Positions 50,639 through 59,647 are shown, counted from the first letter of the stretch. The stretch: DNA of 64,000 nt from Mesorhizobium sp. (GCF_004962245.1 NZ_SUHQ01000012.1:124001-188000), one strand, 5' to 3'. Notes: generated from the sequence alone by a model not told the origin. A program made the numbers and translations.

Positions 50639-51919
50639 ATGGAACTCTGGATTCTCTTCGGCGTCTTCACCCTTCTGATGCTTATCGGCACGCCGATCGC
50701 CTTCTGCCTCGGCGTCGCAAGCTTTGCCACCGTCCTCTACATGGGCCTGCCGCCGCTTATCGTGTTCCAGCGCCTGAATTCCGGCATGAGCGTCTTTTCG
50801 CTGCTGGCTATTCCCTTTTTCATCTACGCCGGCGACTTGATGGTGCGCGGCGGCATCGCCAGCAAGATCGTTGCCTTCGCCGGCTCGCTCGTCGGCCACA
50901 TGCGTGGCGGCCTCGGGCAGGTCAACATCGCGACCGCTACGCTGTTCGGCGGCATTTCGGGCTCCGCTGTGGCAGAAGCAGCGGCGGTAGGCGGACTGAT
51001 GATCCCGCAGATGAAGGCGCGTGGATATGGAGCGGATTACGCGGTCAACGTCACGTCAATGGCGGCGCTGATCGCGCTGCTCCTGCCGCCGTCGCACAAC
51101 ATGATCATCTACTCGATCTCGGCAGGCGGAAAGATCTCCATCGCAGACCTGTTCACGGCCGGCATCATCCCGGGCCTGCTCTTGGCCCTGGCACTGATGA
51201 CCACCGCCTATTTCGTGGCGCGCTCCCGCGGCTATCCGACCGAGCCGTTTCCGGGCTTCACCGCCGTCGCGCATCTCTTCGCGGTCGCGGTGCCCGGCTT
51301 GCTGCTGATCGCGATCATCTTCGGCGGCGTGCGATCGGGCATTTTCACCGCCACCGAGAGTTCCTGCATCGCCGTCATCTATGCGTTGCTCGTTACTGTC
51401 CTGGTTTACCGGCAGATGACCTGGGAAGGTTTCGTTCATGCCACCCATGGTGCCGTGCGCACCACGGCCATGGTGCTGCTCATCATCGGCATGGCGGCGG
51501 CGTTCTCGTGGTTGATGGCCTTCCTGAAAGTGCCGGCAGCACTCATAGCCTCGATGAACGCGATCTCGGAGGATCCGCTGGTCGTGCTTCTCCTGCTCAA
51601 CATCTTGATGCTGTTTCTCGGCACCTTCATGGACATGGGGCCGACGATCATCATCTGCACGCCGATCTTCCTGCCCGTGGCACAGGCCTACGGCGTCGAT
51701 CCGGTGCACTTCGGCGTCATCATGATCCTCAACTTCGGCATCGGGCTGAACACGCCGCCGGTGGGCGCAGTGCAGTTCGTGGCGTGCGCAGTGGGCAAGA
51801 TATCCGTCTGGGAAGCGATGCGCTCGATCTGGCCATTCTATGGGGCAGGCCTCGTGGTGCTGGGGCTCGTCACTTATATTCCGGCCATCTCGCTATGGCT
51901 GCCGAGCGTCTTCAAATAG
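50639..51919 (+). CDS. TRAP transporter large permease (DctM family)
   Basis: A 426-residue channel subunit of the TRAP system with about twelve hydrophobic segments. The conserved GISGSAVAEAAAVGGLMIPQM block, NVTSMAALIALLLPPSHNMI and the C-terminal GTFMDMGPTIIICTPIFLPV and HFGVIMILNFGIGLNTPPVG are DctM hallmarks. It drives substrate import with a sodium gradient. The ATG at 50639 immediately follows the small permease stop, and the GntR gene follows after 9 bp. Confidence 0.95.
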   Translation: MELWILFGVFTLLMLIGTPIAFCLGVASFATVLYMGLPPLIVFQRLNSGMSVFSLLAIPFFIYAGDLMVRGGIASKIVAFAGSLVGHMRGGLGQVNIATATLFGGISGSAVAEAAAVGGLMIPQMKARGYGADYAVNVTSMAALIALLLPPSHNMIIYSISAGGKISIADLFTAGIIPGLLLALALMTTAYFVARSRGYPTEPFPGFTAVAHLFAVAVPGLLLIAIIFGGVRSGIFTATESSCIAVIYALLVTVLVYRQMTWEGFVHATHGAVRTTAMVLLIIGMAAAFSWLMAFLKVPAALIASMNAISEDPLVVLLLLNILMLFLGTFMDMGPTIIICTPIFLPVAQAYGVDPVHFGVIMILNFGIGLNTPPVGAVQFVACAVGKISVWEAMRSIWPFYGAGLVVLGLVTYIPAISLWLPSVFK

Positions 51920-51928
51920 GGGTTGGCA

Positions 51929-52705
51929 ATGGCATCGGATACGGCGACCAGCCTGAAGGTGGAACGCAAGCCCAAGCTGTCGGAGACCGTGGTCGCGGCG
52001 ATCCGCAAACAGTTGCAGGCGGGCGAGATCCAGCCGGGTCAAAAGTTGCCGACAGAGGGCCAGCTGACCGACACCTTCGGGGTCAGCCGCACCGTCATCC
52101 GCGAAGCGCTGGCCAAGCTTGCCGCCGACGGTCTGGTCGAGCCGCGCCAGGGCGCCGGCGTCTTCGTCACCGAGCATATTTCGACGATGTTCGGCGCGCT
52201 TGCCGCGGACATGGGCAGCAAGGATTCGATCGCGCTCAACGTGCTCGAGGTGCGCCTGGCGATCGAGATCGAATCCGCCGGGCTGGCCGCCATCCGTCGC
52301 AACGCCGCGCAGGAAGCGGGGATCCAGGAAGCCTTCTTCGAGTTCGAGCGGCTGCTCTTGAACAGCGAGCCGACAGGCCCGGCCGACCTTGCCTTCCACC
52401 GCGCGATCGCCAGCGCCACCAACAACCCGTTCTATGTCGAGATGCTCGACGTGCTCGGCCGGCGCGCCATTCCTTGCGACGTGACATCGCCGTGGTCCAC
52501 CGAGCTCGCCCAATCCGACGTCTATCAGCGCGGGCTGCAGCGCGAGCATCTGGTGATCCTGAACGCCATTACGGCAGGCGATGCCGAGGCCGCCCGCGAG
52601 GCCATGCGCGCGCATCTCACCGCCAGCCAGCAGCGCTATCGCGAGCGCTTGCACGCTCGCCAGGTTTTTTATGCCGACTCGGTCAGGGCCGCGGCAACCG
52701 AATGA
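51929..52705 (+). CDS. GntR family regulator with FCD domain
   Basis: A 258-residue regulator. The N-terminal winged helix (about residues 8-76) reads LSETVVAAIRKQLQAGEIQ, PGQKLPTEGQLTDTFGVSRT and VIREALAKLAADGLVEPRQG. The C-terminal all-helical FCD effector domain contains LNVLEVRLAIEIESAG and the metal-binding DLAFHRAIASATNNPF and EHLVILNAI His positions. FCD regulators of uronate genes (UxuR, ExuR, KdgR-like) bind sugar acids, and here the probable operator is the palindrome at 47509. ATG 51929 is used; an in-frame TTG lies 6 bp upstream. The stop overlaps ATG 52702 of the next frame. Confidence 0.92.
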   Translation: MASDTATSLKVERKPKLSETVVAAIRKQLQAGEIQPGQKLPTEGQLTDTFGVSRTVIREALAKLAADGLVEPRQGAGVFVTEHISTMFGALAADMGSKDSIALNVLEVRLAIEIESAGLAAIRRNAAQEAGIQEAFFEFERLLLNSEPTGPADLAFHRAIASATNNPFYVEMLDVLGRRAIPCDVTSPWSTELAQSDVYQRGLQREHLVILNAITAGDAEAAREAMRAHLTASQQRYRERLHARQVFYADSVRAAATE

Positions 52706-52719
52706 TCAATGAGGCAGTA

Positions 52720-53577
52720 ATGAATCAGACCGACAATCACACGGACTTCACCTCGCGCTTCGCCATCGACCCTGTTACCGCCGCGGCGATGGGGACGGAC
52801 GAGCTTCGCCATAATTTCCTGATCGAGGGCCTGTTCCAGCTCGGCCGCATCGGCCTGACCTATACCCATTACGACCGCATGATCGTCGGCGGCGCCATGC
52901 CTGCCGGGACAGCGCTTCCACTGCAGGCGATCAAGCCGACCGGGACAAAGAACTTTCTCGATCGCCGCGAAATGATCGCCGTCAACATCGGCGGCGCCGG
53001 CATCGTGAAAGCCGGTGGTCAGTCCTACGATCTGCAGGCGCGCGACATGCTGTATCTCGGCATGGGCGCCAATGAGGTGTCGTTCGCCTCAGTCGATCCA
53101 GTCAAGCCGGCTAAGTTCTATCTGCTCAGCGCGCCGGCGCACCAGAGCCATCCCAGCCGGCTGATCCGCATCGGCGACGCCAAGCGGCTCGACCTCGGCA
53201 GCCAGGCGACCTGCAACGAGCGCTCGATCTTCCAGTTCATCCATGCCGAGGGCGTGAAAACCTGTCAGTTGGTCGTCGGCATGACCCAGCTTGCGTCAGG
53301 CTCGGTCTGGAACACCATGCCGTGCCATGTGCATGACCGGCGCATGGAGGCTTATCTCTATTTCGACATGCCGGAGGCGGCGCGCGTCTTTCATTTCATG
53401 GGCGAGCCGGACGAGACACGCCATCTCGTCATGCGCAATGAAGAAGCGGTGCTGTCTCCGGGATGGTCGATCCATTCGGGCGCCGGCACGTCCAACTATG
53501 CCTTCATCTGGGCGATGGCCGGCGACAATGTCGACTATACCGATGTCGATCCGGTGGCGATGGAAGACCTGCGGTGA
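52720..53577 (+). CDS. kduI: 5-keto-4-deoxyuronate isomerase (4-deoxy-L-threo-5-hexosulose-uronate ketol-isomerase)
   Basis: A 285-residue cupin-fold isomerase that converts 5-keto-4-deoxyuronate (DKI), the rearranged product of unsaturated uronate released by pectin and alginate lyases, into 2,5-diketo-3-deoxygluconate (DKII). Zinc ligands are in MPCHVHDRRMEAYLYF (two His and Glu), with the fourth His in WSIHSGAGTSNYAFIW; the N-terminal RHNFLIEGLFQLGRIGLTYTHYDR block is conserved. Its product is the substrate of KduD next door. ATG 52720 has GAGGCAGTA upstream; ATG 52702, overlapping the GntR stop, is a weaker alternative. Confidence 0.95.
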   Translation: MNQTDNHTDFTSRFAIDPVTAAAMGTDELRHNFLIEGLFQLGRIGLTYTHYDRMIVGGAMPAGTALPLQAIKPTGTKNFLDRREMIAVNIGGAGIVKAGGQSYDLQARDMLYLGMGANEVSFASVDPVKPAKFYLLSAPAHQSHPSRLIRIGDAKRLDLGSQATCNERSIFQFIHAEGVKTCQLVVGMTQLASGSVWNTMPCHVHDRRMEAYLYFDMPEAARVFHFMGEPDETRHLVMRNEEAVLSPGWSIHSGAGTSNYAFIWAMAGDNVDYTDVDPVAMEDLR

Positions 53578-54341
53578 GCGACCTCTCCGCCTTCAGCCTG
53601 GTCGGCAAGCGCATCCTCGTCACCGGCGCCAACACCGGCATCGGCCAGGGCATCGCCCTGTCGATCGCCCGCGCCGGCGGTGCGGTGATCGGTGTCGGCC
53701 GTTCGGAACTGGACGAGACCGTGGAAAAGATCGCGGCGGCGGGCGGGCACTTCGAGGCGGTGCGCTGCGATCTCGCCGATCATGCCGTCGCCCAAGCGAT
53801 GCTCGATCGCATCTGGGACGAAACCGGGCCGCTCGACGGGTTGGTCAACAATGCCGGCATCATCCGGCGCGCAGATGCCGTCGATTTGACGCAAACCGAT
53901 TGGGACGACGTCATGGACGTCAATCTGAAGACGGTTTTCTTTCTCAGCCAAAGCTTCGCCAAGCACGTGCTTGCCGATCCCGGACGGCGCGGCAAGATCG
54001 TCAACATCGCCTCTGTACTGAGCTTCCAGGGTGGCATTCGCGTCGCCTCCTACACCGCCTCGAAGCACGGCGTGCTCGGCATCACGCGGTTGCTCGCCTG
54101 CGAATGGGCGTCGAAAGGCATCAACGTCAACAGCATCGCGCCCGGCTATATCGAAACCAACAACACGCAGGCGCTGCGCGCCGATCCGGACCGCAGCGCC
54201 GCCATCCTGGCGCGTATTCCGGCCGGGCGCTGGGGCGAGCCGGAAGACATCGGCGACGCGGCTGTCTTCCTGTTGGCGCCGGCGTCCAACTACATGCATG
54301 GCGCCGTGGTGCCGGTGGACGGCGGCTGGCTGGCGCGATGA
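53574..54341 (+). CDS. kduD: 2-deoxy-D-gluconate 3-dehydrogenase (KduD)
   Basis: A 255-residue short-chain dehydrogenase that reduces 2,5-diketo-3-deoxygluconate to 2-keto-3-deoxygluconate with NADH. The cofactor motif is GANTGIGQG (near residues 20-28), LVNNAGIIRR follows, and the catalytic Ser-Tyr-Lys set lies in NIASVLSFQGGIRVASY and TASKHG. The N-terminal FSLVGKRILVTGANTGIG is characteristic of KduD. The GTG start at 53574 overlaps the kduI stop by 4 bp (GTGA), which indicates tight coupling. The pair kduI-kduD completes the path to 2-keto-3-deoxygluconate. Confidence 0.94.
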   Translation: MSDLSAFSLVGKRILVTGANTGIGQGIALSIARAGGAVIGVGRSELDETVEKIAAAGGHFEAVRCDLADHAVAQAMLDRIWDETGPLDGLVNNAGIIRRADAVDLTQTDWDDVMDVNLKTVFFLSQSFAKHVLADPGRRGKIVNIASVLSFQGGIRVASYTASKHGVLGITRLLACEWASKGINVNSIAPGYIETNNTQALRADPDRSAAILARIPAGRWGEPEDIGDAAVFLLAPASNYMHGAVVPVDGGWLAR

Positions 54342-54368
54342 GGGGAAAGGCGAGATGAGGATCTGGCG

Positions 54369-54707
54369 ATGACCGGAACGAGGATTTTTGCGCATGCCGG
54401 CGAGGGCGCATGGACGCCGACCCCGGACGGCAATCGCAGGCGCGTGCTGCTGCATACCGACGAACTGATGATGGTCGAGTTCGGTTTCGACAAGGGCGGT
54501 GTCGGTGCGCTGCATTCGCACCCGCATGTCCAGGCGAGCTACGTCGCCGAAGGCCGCTTCGAGGTCACCATCGACGGTAGGACCGAAATCCTGGAAACGG
54601 GAAGCAGCTTCATTGTCCCTTCCAACCTGGTGCATGGCGTCAAGGCGCTCGAGGCCGGGCGCCTGGTCGACAGCTTTACGCCGCATCGCGCCGATTTTAT
54701 CGACTGA
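54369..54707 (+). CDS. kdgF: Cupin protein, KdgF-like uronate linearase
   Basis: A 112-residue single cupin. The metal motif is GALHSHPHVQASYVAEGRF (H49, H51 and H53), and the second His is in SNLVHGVK at residue 89. Length, the HSHPHxQ motif and the location after kduI-kduD fit KdgF, which opens the ring of 4,5-unsaturated uronate to give the linear product that KduI uses. Other cupins are possible, but the neighbours make this assignment strong. It is the last gene of the run, 27 bp after kduD, ending at a hairpin 107 bp downstream. Confidence 0.88.
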   Translation: MTGTRIFAHAGEGAWTPTPDGNRRRVLLHTDELMMVEFGFDKGGVGALHSHPHVQASYVAEGRFEVTIDGRTEILETGSSFIVPSNLVHGVKALEAGRLVDSFTPHRADFID

Positions 54708-55174
54708 GGCTGCGCGAACGCAGGTCCTTGCGCCGCAGTTTATGCCCGGTCCGAAGAGCAGGACCGCGTGTTTGCGCCGCTTCCTTCCAGCATAGCAATC
54801 CTGAAAACGAAAGGCCCGCGCCTCCGGAGAGGCGCGGGCGTGTTGCCTGGGCGCTTGTGGCGCCGCGGTACTCAAAACATCACCGCAGGGCCTGAACCTG
54901 CCGAATCATGATGAAGATAGGATTAACCGCACCGAGCCGACGCGATATTCACAGCCAAAGCGAATAGGGGCTGGAATCACGGTACCATATCCGCCAATGA
55001 GGGGGTGTTCCTTCAGGCGGTGCCGAGGGGACAGGACTTGAGGGGCGTACGAATGTTCGAATCTGCTGTCCAGGAAATCACCTGGCGATTCGCCAGGGAC
55101 CTTCGGCTGGTCGTGTCGCCGCTGGTCGTTCCCACGCTGCCTTTTCGGGCGGCGCCGATCATAAAAATTCCTTG
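54708..55174. other. Intergenic region between kdgF and recQ
   Basis: 467 bp without a convincing gene. It contains the terminator hairpin at 54814-54839 and an 8-bp perfect-arm palindrome CCTGGCGA-T-TCGCCAGG at 55081-55097, about 78 bp before recQ, which may be a regulatory site or a repeat fragment. Short frames on both strands have poor starts and proline/arginine-rich translations typical of noncoding GC-rich DNA. Confidence 0.5.
54814..54839. terminator. Terminator hairpin after the uronate operon
   Basis: GCCCGCGCCTC (54814-54824), loop CGGA and GAGGCGCGGGC (54829-54839) are an 11-bp perfect GC stem. The tail is only TGTTG, so termination strength is uncertain; an A-rich stretch precedes the stem. 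Confidence 0.75.
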
Positions 55175-57010
55175 ATGCAGGTGTCGGTGGCGAACGTCCC
55201 GGCGCAGGATCCCAAGCGGCGCGTCTTGAAGGACGTGTTCGGCTTCGATGATTTTCGTCCCGGCCAGGCTCCTGTGATGGATGCACTGCTGGCCGGGCGT
55301 CACGTGCTGGCTGTCATGCCGACCGGCGCCGGCAAATCGCTTTGCTACCAGGTCCCGGCGCTGGTTATGGGCGGGCTCACCATTGTCGTCTCGCCCCTGG
55401 TGGCCCTGATGCAGGACCAGGTCGCCGCATTGCGCCTTGCCGGGGTGGCGGCCGATACGATCAATTCCTCACTCGACCGCGATGCCAATGTCGCCGCGTG
55501 GCGCCGTGTCGCGGCGGGCCAGACGCGCCTGCTCTATCTTGCGCCCGAGCGGCTCATGACCACGCGCATGCTCGAGGCGCTGGCCAGGCTCGATATCCGG
55601 CTGATCGCCATCGACGAGGCGCATTGCATCTCCCAATGGGGCCCGGCGTTCCGGCGCGAATATGAAGAGCTGTCGCGGCTGCGCGGCATTTTCCCTGATG
55701 CGCCGATCATTGCGCTGACGGCGACAGCGGACGAGGCGACGCGCACCGACATCGCCGCACAGCTGTTCGCCGGCAGCGTCGAAACCCTGGTGCTGGGTTT
55801 CGACCGGCCGAACATCAAGCTTGGCATCGAGGCCAAGCAGGACAGCAAGCGCCAATTGCTGAGTTTCGTGCAGCGCCATGCCGGCCGCAGCGGGATCGTC
55901 TATTGCCTGTCGCGCAAGAAGACGGAAGAGATGGCGGCGTTCCTCGAACGGAACGGCGTGCGCGCGCTCGCCTATCATGCCGGGATGAGCAAGGAAGCGC
56001 GCGAGGCCAATCAGAACAGCTTCATGACCTTGTCCGGCGTGGTGATGGTGGCGACCATTGCCTTCGGCATGGGGATCGACAAGCCTGATGTCGCCTATGT
56101 CTTCCATACCGATCTGCCGGGCAGCCTAGAGGCCTATTATCAGGAAATCGGGCGCGCGGGCCGCGACGGACGGGCTGCCGAGGCACATATGCTCTTCGGT
56201 CTCGGCGATATCCGCATGCGCCGGCTTTTCATCGAGGACGAGGGCGCGCCGGCGGAGCATAAAAGGCGCGCGCATGGCCGGCTCGATACGCTGATCGGTT
56301 ATTGCGAGACGGCCCAGTGCCGCCGCCAGATCCTGCTTGGTTACTTCGGCGAACATGCTGCGCCTTGCGGCAATTGCGACAACTGCCTTGACCAGACGCC
56401 GCGCGCGGATGGCGAGGCGGAGGCAGGGGTCATCCTCGCGGCCGTCGCGCAGACCGGCGAGCGCTTTGGCGCTGCCCATATCGTCGATGTTCTGCGCGGT
56501 CATGAAACCGAGAAGGTTCTGGCCAGAAACCATCACAGGCTTGCCAGCTTCGGAACCGGCGTGGCGCACAAGAAGGATGTGTGGCTGTCCTTGATTCGCC
56601 GGCTCGTCGCGGGAGGGTTTCTGATGCCGGATCCTGGCGGCCATGGCGGCCTCGCCATCGCCGAAACGGGTCATGCGCTCCGTCGTGGCGAGGTCCCGTT
56701 CCAGTATCGTGTCGAGGTGCGGAGCCGCGCCTCGCGCGCCAAGTTGCGTTCCGATCAGGCAGGCACGGAAGACCTGGATACCGCGCTGCTGGCCACGCTC
56801 AAGGCGGTGCGGCTGCGTCTCGCCCGGGAGCGCCAGGTGCCGGCTTTCGTGATCTTCTCCGATCGCACACTGATCGATATGGCTGAACGCTGCCCGCGCG
56901 ACCTGGACGCCTTCGCCGAAGTGAATGGCGTCGGCGCCGCGAAGCTCAGGGAATTCGGCGAGATTTTTCTGGGCGCAATCGCCGCGCACCAATCCGCTGC
57001 ATCCGGCTGA
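55175..57010 (+). CDS. recQ: ATP-dependent DNA helicase RecQ
   Basis: A 611-residue 3'-5' helicase of DNA repair. Motifs in order: MPTGAGKSLCYQVPAL (I), VVSPLVALMQDQ (Ia), IAIDEAHCISQWG (II), ALTATADEATR (III), GIVYCLSRKKTEEMA (IV), TIAFGMGIDKPDV (V) and QEIGRAGRDGR (VI). The RQC zinc site is in CRRQILLGYFGE and CGNCDNC, and an HRDC domain (about residues 515-590, RLARERQVPAFVIFSDRTL) ends the protein. The ATG at 55175 is preferred over an overlapping TTG at 55172. It stands alone after the uronate operon. Confidence 0.97.
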   Translation: MQVSVANVPAQDPKRRVLKDVFGFDDFRPGQAPVMDALLAGRHVLAVMPTGAGKSLCYQVPALVMGGLTIVVSPLVALMQDQVAALRLAGVAADTINSSLDRDANVAAWRRVAAGQTRLLYLAPERLMTTRMLEALARLDIRLIAIDEAHCISQWGPAFRREYEELSRLRGIFPDAPIIALTATADEATRTDIAAQLFAGSVETLVLGFDRPNIKLGIEAKQDSKRQLLSFVQRHAGRSGIVYCLSRKKTEEMAAFLERNGVRALAYHAGMSKEAREANQNSFMTLSGVVMVATIAFGMGIDKPDVAYVFHTDLPGSLEAYYQEIGRAGRDGRAAEAHMLFGLGDIRMRRLFIEDEGAPAEHKRRAHGRLDTLIGYCETAQCRRQILLGYFGEHAAPCGNCDNCLDQTPRADGEAEAGVILAAVAQTGERFGAAHIVDVLRGHETEKVLARNHHRLASFGTGVAHKKDVWLSLIRRLVAGGFLMPDPGGHGGLAIAETGHALRRGEVPFQYRVEVRSRASRAKLRSDQAGTEDLDTALLATLKAVRLRLARERQVPAFVIFSDRTLIDMAERCPRDLDAFAEVNGVGAAKLREFGEIFLGAIAAHQSAASG

Positions 57011-57031
57011 AGACCCGCCCCGGCGTCGCGG

Positions 57032-57355
57032 TTAGCACTTGCTTCGCCTCACCGCTGCAATGGCAGCCTGCTGCTGCCGCAACTGCTCGATTTTCGCGCT
57101 CTGGCGGGCGGTGACGGTCGTGGCGACACGGCGGGCTCCCCATAGCCAGCCCGGAATGTTGGTCTTGGCGACTTTGCCCCGGGTGATCGCTGTCGCCGAC
57201 ATCTCCTTGGCGACCTCGCCCATGGCCACGTTGAGTTCAACGCAACTCATCCTGTCGTATTTCGCGGTATCAAGGGATGCGTGAAAGGGCGATGCGCAAC
57301 CGCCAACAAACACGAGGCTGCATATCAGAGGCCTGGCTGTAGAGATCGCCTTCAT
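57032..57355 (-). CDS. Small hypothetical lipoprotein
   Basis: A 107-residue protein with a lipoprotein signal: STARPLICSLVFVGGC, a lipobox VGGC with the lipidated Cys at residue 20. The mature part (about 87 residues) has SLDTAKYDRMSCVELN, then a central GKVAKTNIPGWLWGARRVAT and ends in a helical QLRQQQAAIAAVRRSKC with a final Cys. Proteins with the same SCxEL...GWLWGARR pattern occur in Rhizobiales, but I know no function. It converges on recQ with a gap of 21 bp. The ATG at 57355 is the only fitting start. Confidence 0.78.
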   Translation of the reverse strand: MKAISTARPLICSLVFVGGCASPFHASLDTAKYDRMSCVELNVAMGEVAKEMSATAITRGKVAKTNIPGWLWGARRVATTVTARQSAKIEQLRQQQAAIAAVRRSKC

Positions 57356-57472
57356 TTCTTACCAAGCATGTTTGACGCCGGATAGGCGATACCAGAGATA
57401 TCCCGGATCGCCGAACGTTCCCGAGATCCGTGCAACTTACGCCTCTACACTATCCTCACTCTGTCCCGCGCG

Positions 57473-58374
57473 TCATTCCCCTATTTCGCCCTCGAAGAAT
57501 CCTAGGAGAGCTGCTGCGGTCTGGCGCGGGTGCTCTTCCGGGAAGAAGTGTCCGCCTGGGACGGGGCGTCCTTCAACTCTGTCGGCCCATTTTCTCCAGA
57601 TAGCCAGCGGTCCGCCTTCCTCCGCGTACCAGTTCTCCAGGCCGCCCTCGCCACTCCATAGCGCCAGCAGCGGACACCCGATGCGACGGGCGTTTGCCTG
57701 GTCCAGCGCATCATGTTCACGATCGACCGTGGCGGCGGCGCGGTACTCTTCGCAAATCGCATGAACATGAGCGGGATCGCGAAGCGCATCGACATAGGCG
57801 TCCCTGACGTCCGCGGAAAACACATCCGCGGTCGACCCCCACTGGGCAATCGCATTGTCGACGACGGCATCGGGCGCCGCGCCTACCAGTCGCTCCGGCA
57901 GAGGCTCCGGTTGCGCTAGAAGGCTCCACGGCCAGAAGCCGAGAGCCAGTCTGGCGTCCGCCCTATCCCACGCGGCGGCGGTGGGGATGACGTCGAGGAC
58001 CGCGACTTTGGAGATTTCATGGGGATGGTCGAGTGCCAGGCGATAGGCGACCCGCCCGCCGCGATCATGCCCGGCAACCATGAACCGCTCAAATCCTAAC
58101 CGCTTCATGACTTGAAGCATGTCGCGGGCCATGGCGCGTTTGGCATATGCGCTATGATCGGCGGAGGAGGCCGGGCACCCGCTTTGCCCGTAGCCTCGCA
58201 GGTCGGCGGCTACACTGTGAAGTGGGGCGCCAATGCTGTGGCGATATCCCTCCACATCAGATGCGTTTCTGGAAAACCATGAAGCAGCAGCAGCGGCGGA
58301 CCCGTCCCGCCGACCCTTGCGAAAATGGTCGTGTCGTCCAGTTGCAAACTGGTCGCTTTGAAACCTGAAAACAC
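57473..58374 (-). pseudogene. Alpha/beta hydrolase, fluoroacetate-dehalogenase-like, broken by a single-base frameshift
   Basis: Start GTG 58374 with GAGGAG 7 nt upstream opens a frame reading FSGFKATSLQLDDTTIFARV and then LLLLHGFPETHLMWRDIATA and APHFTV; it meets a TAG at 58210-58212. The protein continues in a different frame from 58213 with VAADLRGYGQSGCP, so the junction GTGTAGCC has lost one base of the expected GTNGTAGCC (HFTVVAADLRGYG). Total length 902 bp is one short of a multiple of three. Downstream, GHDRGGRVAYRLALDHP carries the Asp nucleophile, HGFP the oxyanion site and GGHFFPEEHP the His. These match haloacetate/fluoroacetate dehalogenases. All else looks intact, so the lesion is recent or a sequencing error. 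Confidence 0.88.
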
Positions 58375-58502
58375 CGTTCGTCTCCTCGGTGTGCCTCACC
58401 GCGACAACGCACAACGTGCCGGAAGGATCACGACCATCTGCCTTGTCTGGAGTCGAGGCGCGGTTGCGGAGCCGGTCACCGTTCGCCGAACGACAGGGAC
58501 CA

Positions 58503-59531
58503 CTACCCCTGGAAATCGAGCACGATGCGTCCTTGAATGTCGCCGTGATGCATCCGGGTGAAGACGTCGTTGATGTTTTCGAGCCTGTCCGTCGCGACGG
58601 TCGCCTTGACCTTTCCTTCGCCGGCAAAATTCAGGGCTTCCTGCAGGTCGAGGCGGGTTCCGACGATCGAGCCGCGTACCGTCACGCCGTTGAGCACGGT
58701 GTCGAAGATCGACAGGGGGAAATCGCCCGGCGGCAGGCCGTTGAGCGACACCGTCCCGCCGCGGCCGACCATGCCGAGCGCCTGCTCGAAGGCCTTGGGC
58801 GAGACGGCGGTGACCAGCACACCCTGGGCGCCGCCCACTTCCTTCTTCACAAAGGCGATCGGATCGGCCTTGCGAGCGTTCACGGTCAGCGCGGCGCCGA
58901 GCCGGCTGGCGAGGTCAAGCTTGTCATCGTCGATGTCGACCGCGATCACATTGAGGCCCATGGCCTTGGCGTACTGGACCGCCAGATGGCCGAGGCCGCC
59001 GATACCAGAGATAACCACCCAATCATCCGGTTTGGTGTCGGTGACCTTGAGCCCCTTGTAGACCGTGACGCCGGCGCAGAGGATCGGCGCGACGTCGACG
59101 AAGCTGACATTGTCGGGGAGATGCCCGACATAGTCGGGGTCGGCGAGCACATATTCGGCGAAGCTGCCGTTTACGGAATAGCCCGTGTTCTGCTGCTCCT
59201 GACAGAGCGTTTCCCAACCGCCGAGGCAGTGCTTGCAATGGCCGCATGCGGTGTAGAGCCAAGGTACGCCGACGCGGTCACCCTCCCTGACGTGCCGGAC
59301 GCCCGCGCCGACCGCGACGACGTGCCCCACACCCTCGTGACCCGGGATAAAGGGAGGCTTCGGCTTGACCGGCCAGTCGCCGTCAACGGCATGGAGGTCT
59401 GTGTGGCAGACGCCCGTTGCGGCGATCTTGACGAGAATCTGTCCCGGACCGACGGTCGGTACCGGGACCTCTTCGATTATCAGTGGTTGGCCGAATTCGC
59501 GGACGACCGCCGCCTTCATTGTCTTTGCCAT
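58503..59531 (-). CDS. adhP: Zinc-dependent alcohol dehydrogenase, AdhP type
   Basis: A 342-residue medium-chain dehydrogenase that interconverts primary alcohols and aldehydes with NAD. Catalytic zinc ligands are C42 ([15 protein letters not shown]), H65 (PGHEGVGHV) and C152 ([11 protein letters not shown]). The structural zinc is held by C96, C99, C102 and C110 in [15 protein letters not shown]. The nucleotide motif is [17 protein letters not shown]. The N-terminal [20 protein letters not shown] is typical of AdhP. It stands just downstream of the aldehyde dehydrogenase gene on the same strand, with a dehydrogenase relic between, and could supply the aldehyde for that enzyme. Confidence 0.94.
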   Translation of the reverse strand: MAKTMKAAVVREFGQPLIIEEVPVPTVGPGQILVKIAATGVCHTDLHAVDGDWPVKPKPPFIPGHEGVGHVVAVGAGVRHVREGDRVGVPWLYTACGHCKHCLGGWETLCQEQQNTGYSVNGSFAEYVLADPDYVGHLPDNVSFVDVAPILCAGVTVYKGLKVTDTKPDDWVVISGIGGLGHLAVQYAKAMGLNVIAVDIDDDKLDLASRLGAALTVNARKADPIAFVKKEVGGAQGVLVTAVSPKAFEQALGMVGRGGTVSLNGLPPGDFPLSIFDTVLNGVTVRGSIVGTRLDLQEALNFAGEGKVKATVATDRLENINDVFTRMHHGDIQGRIVLDFQG

Positions 59532-59595
59532 TGAAACCTCCTGGGTTGGCTGAATTGGATTGGAGAATTGTTTGAGAACCCGTCGGGCGTTCCGC

Positions 59596-59646
59596 TCAGC
59601 GGCAGACCATGCCGCCGCCGGTCAGGATCGCCTGTCCGGTGATGCG
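59596..59646 (-). pseudogene. C-terminal relic of a short-chain dehydrogenase
   Basis: Immediately after the aldehyde dehydrogenase stop, the minus strand reads [16 protein letters not shown] followed by TGA. ITGQ(A/V)I...GG is the C-terminal signature of short-chain dehydrogenases, where the NAD-binding fold ends in a strand leading to the terminal glycines. No upstream part of such a gene exists here: the relic is 16 codons, directly joined to another gene. It indicates deletion of most of an SDR gene. Confidence 0.6.
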
Positions 59647-59647
59647 G

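Noticed and set aside
54906..55303. Two short minus-strand frames between kdgF and recQ
   Set aside because: No ribosome site, composition typical of noncoding GC-rich DNA, and one overlaps the recQ start.
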